DNA of 23,062 nt from the NCBI GenBank assembly GCA_934141445.1, contig CAKPCF010000026.1, positions 1 to 23,062 on the forward strand, in the 5' to 3' direction. The position numbers were made by a program, and so were the translations under genes. Every line of letters starts with the position of its first letter. Position 1 is the first letter of the stretch. Source of the stretch: an uncultured Clostridia bacterium. GTDB taxonomy: Bacteria > Bacillota > Clostridia > TANB77 > CAG-508. Below, piece by piece: positions 22,936-23,062 of this stretch. The notes under the pieces were generated by a model. The model saw nothing but the letters and a program-made list of their open reading frames with translations. It did no database searches and had not been told where the DNA came from.

Positions 22936-23062
22936 AAGTCCATAAAAATGAAGAATAGAAGTTTTGAAATGGTTTTCTTTCAAAGGAAAAGCAAAAGTCA
23001 TTAGACTAATGTTTTTTATGGATTGAAAGAGAAAGAGCTTTTTACATTGCTAATCATACGAT

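Larger units (their letters stand above)
22662..23062. other. 400-base non-coding, hairpin-rich tail of the window
   Basis: No ORF of useful length is present on either strand. Besides the terminators and the 21-bp inverted repeat, TCCATAAAAA (22939-22948) and TTTTTATGGA (23013-23022) form a 10-bp dyad, and CATTA-GAC-TAATG lies inside it near 22999-23011. The density of stems suggests a structured RNA or the edge of a mobile element. Confidence 0.5.

Overview
This is a low-GC, AT-rich chromosomal segment that reads as a member of the Clostridia (Firmicutes). The support is the TTGACA/TATAAT-type promoters, strong AGGAGG ribosome binding sites, TTG as an alternative start, rho-independent terminators, and Gram-positive gene families (DUF421 with DUF4363, YvlD-like, YezG/DUF600-like, Mbl-like MreB). 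I cannot name a species; an uncultivated gut clostridium would fit. Most of the window is housekeeping DNA. I see no rRNA, tRNA, CRISPR array or intact insertion sequence.

Layout. Positions 1-90 hold two copies of a GGGTGACATT repeat that look like the worn end of an insertion sequence. Then come single-gene units: typA/bipA (perfect consensus promoter, a dyad over its transcription start, its own terminator), a TrmR-like O-methyltransferase, and glmU. A convergent YvlD-like membrane gene shares a two-way terminator with glmU. A translationally coupled DUF421-DUF4363 pair follows. The minus strand from 10591 down to 6424 is a tight three-gene membrane glycosylation operon: two polytopic GT-C-like proteins and one GtrB-like GT2 enzyme. 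It is divergent from an orphan mreB/mbl gene. After mreB comes mtaB, whose 5' end carries an apparent one-base frameshift.

From 13268 to 13632 lies a small self-contained gene with its own promoter, strong RBS and terminator. It encodes an 81-residue protein built on three copies of the motif FLFQE[IV]. I do not recognise its family, and it is the best candidate here for something undescribed. Next to it is a glycolytic operon: gap, pgk, a NUDIX hydrolase, tpiA, gpmI, and a YezG/DUF600-like gene. Together gap, pgk, tpiA and gpmI cover lower glycolysis from triose phosphates to 2-phosphoglycerate. No cggR or eno is present in the window.

The last part has asnB (glutamine-hydrolysing asparagine synthetase), then an unrecognised 196-residue gene with less AT-biased codon use. 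The final 400 bases are non-coding and rich in hairpins, including a perfect 21-bp inverted repeat flanking a strong terminator-like hairpin. This tail looks like accessory DNA or a small mobile or structured element.
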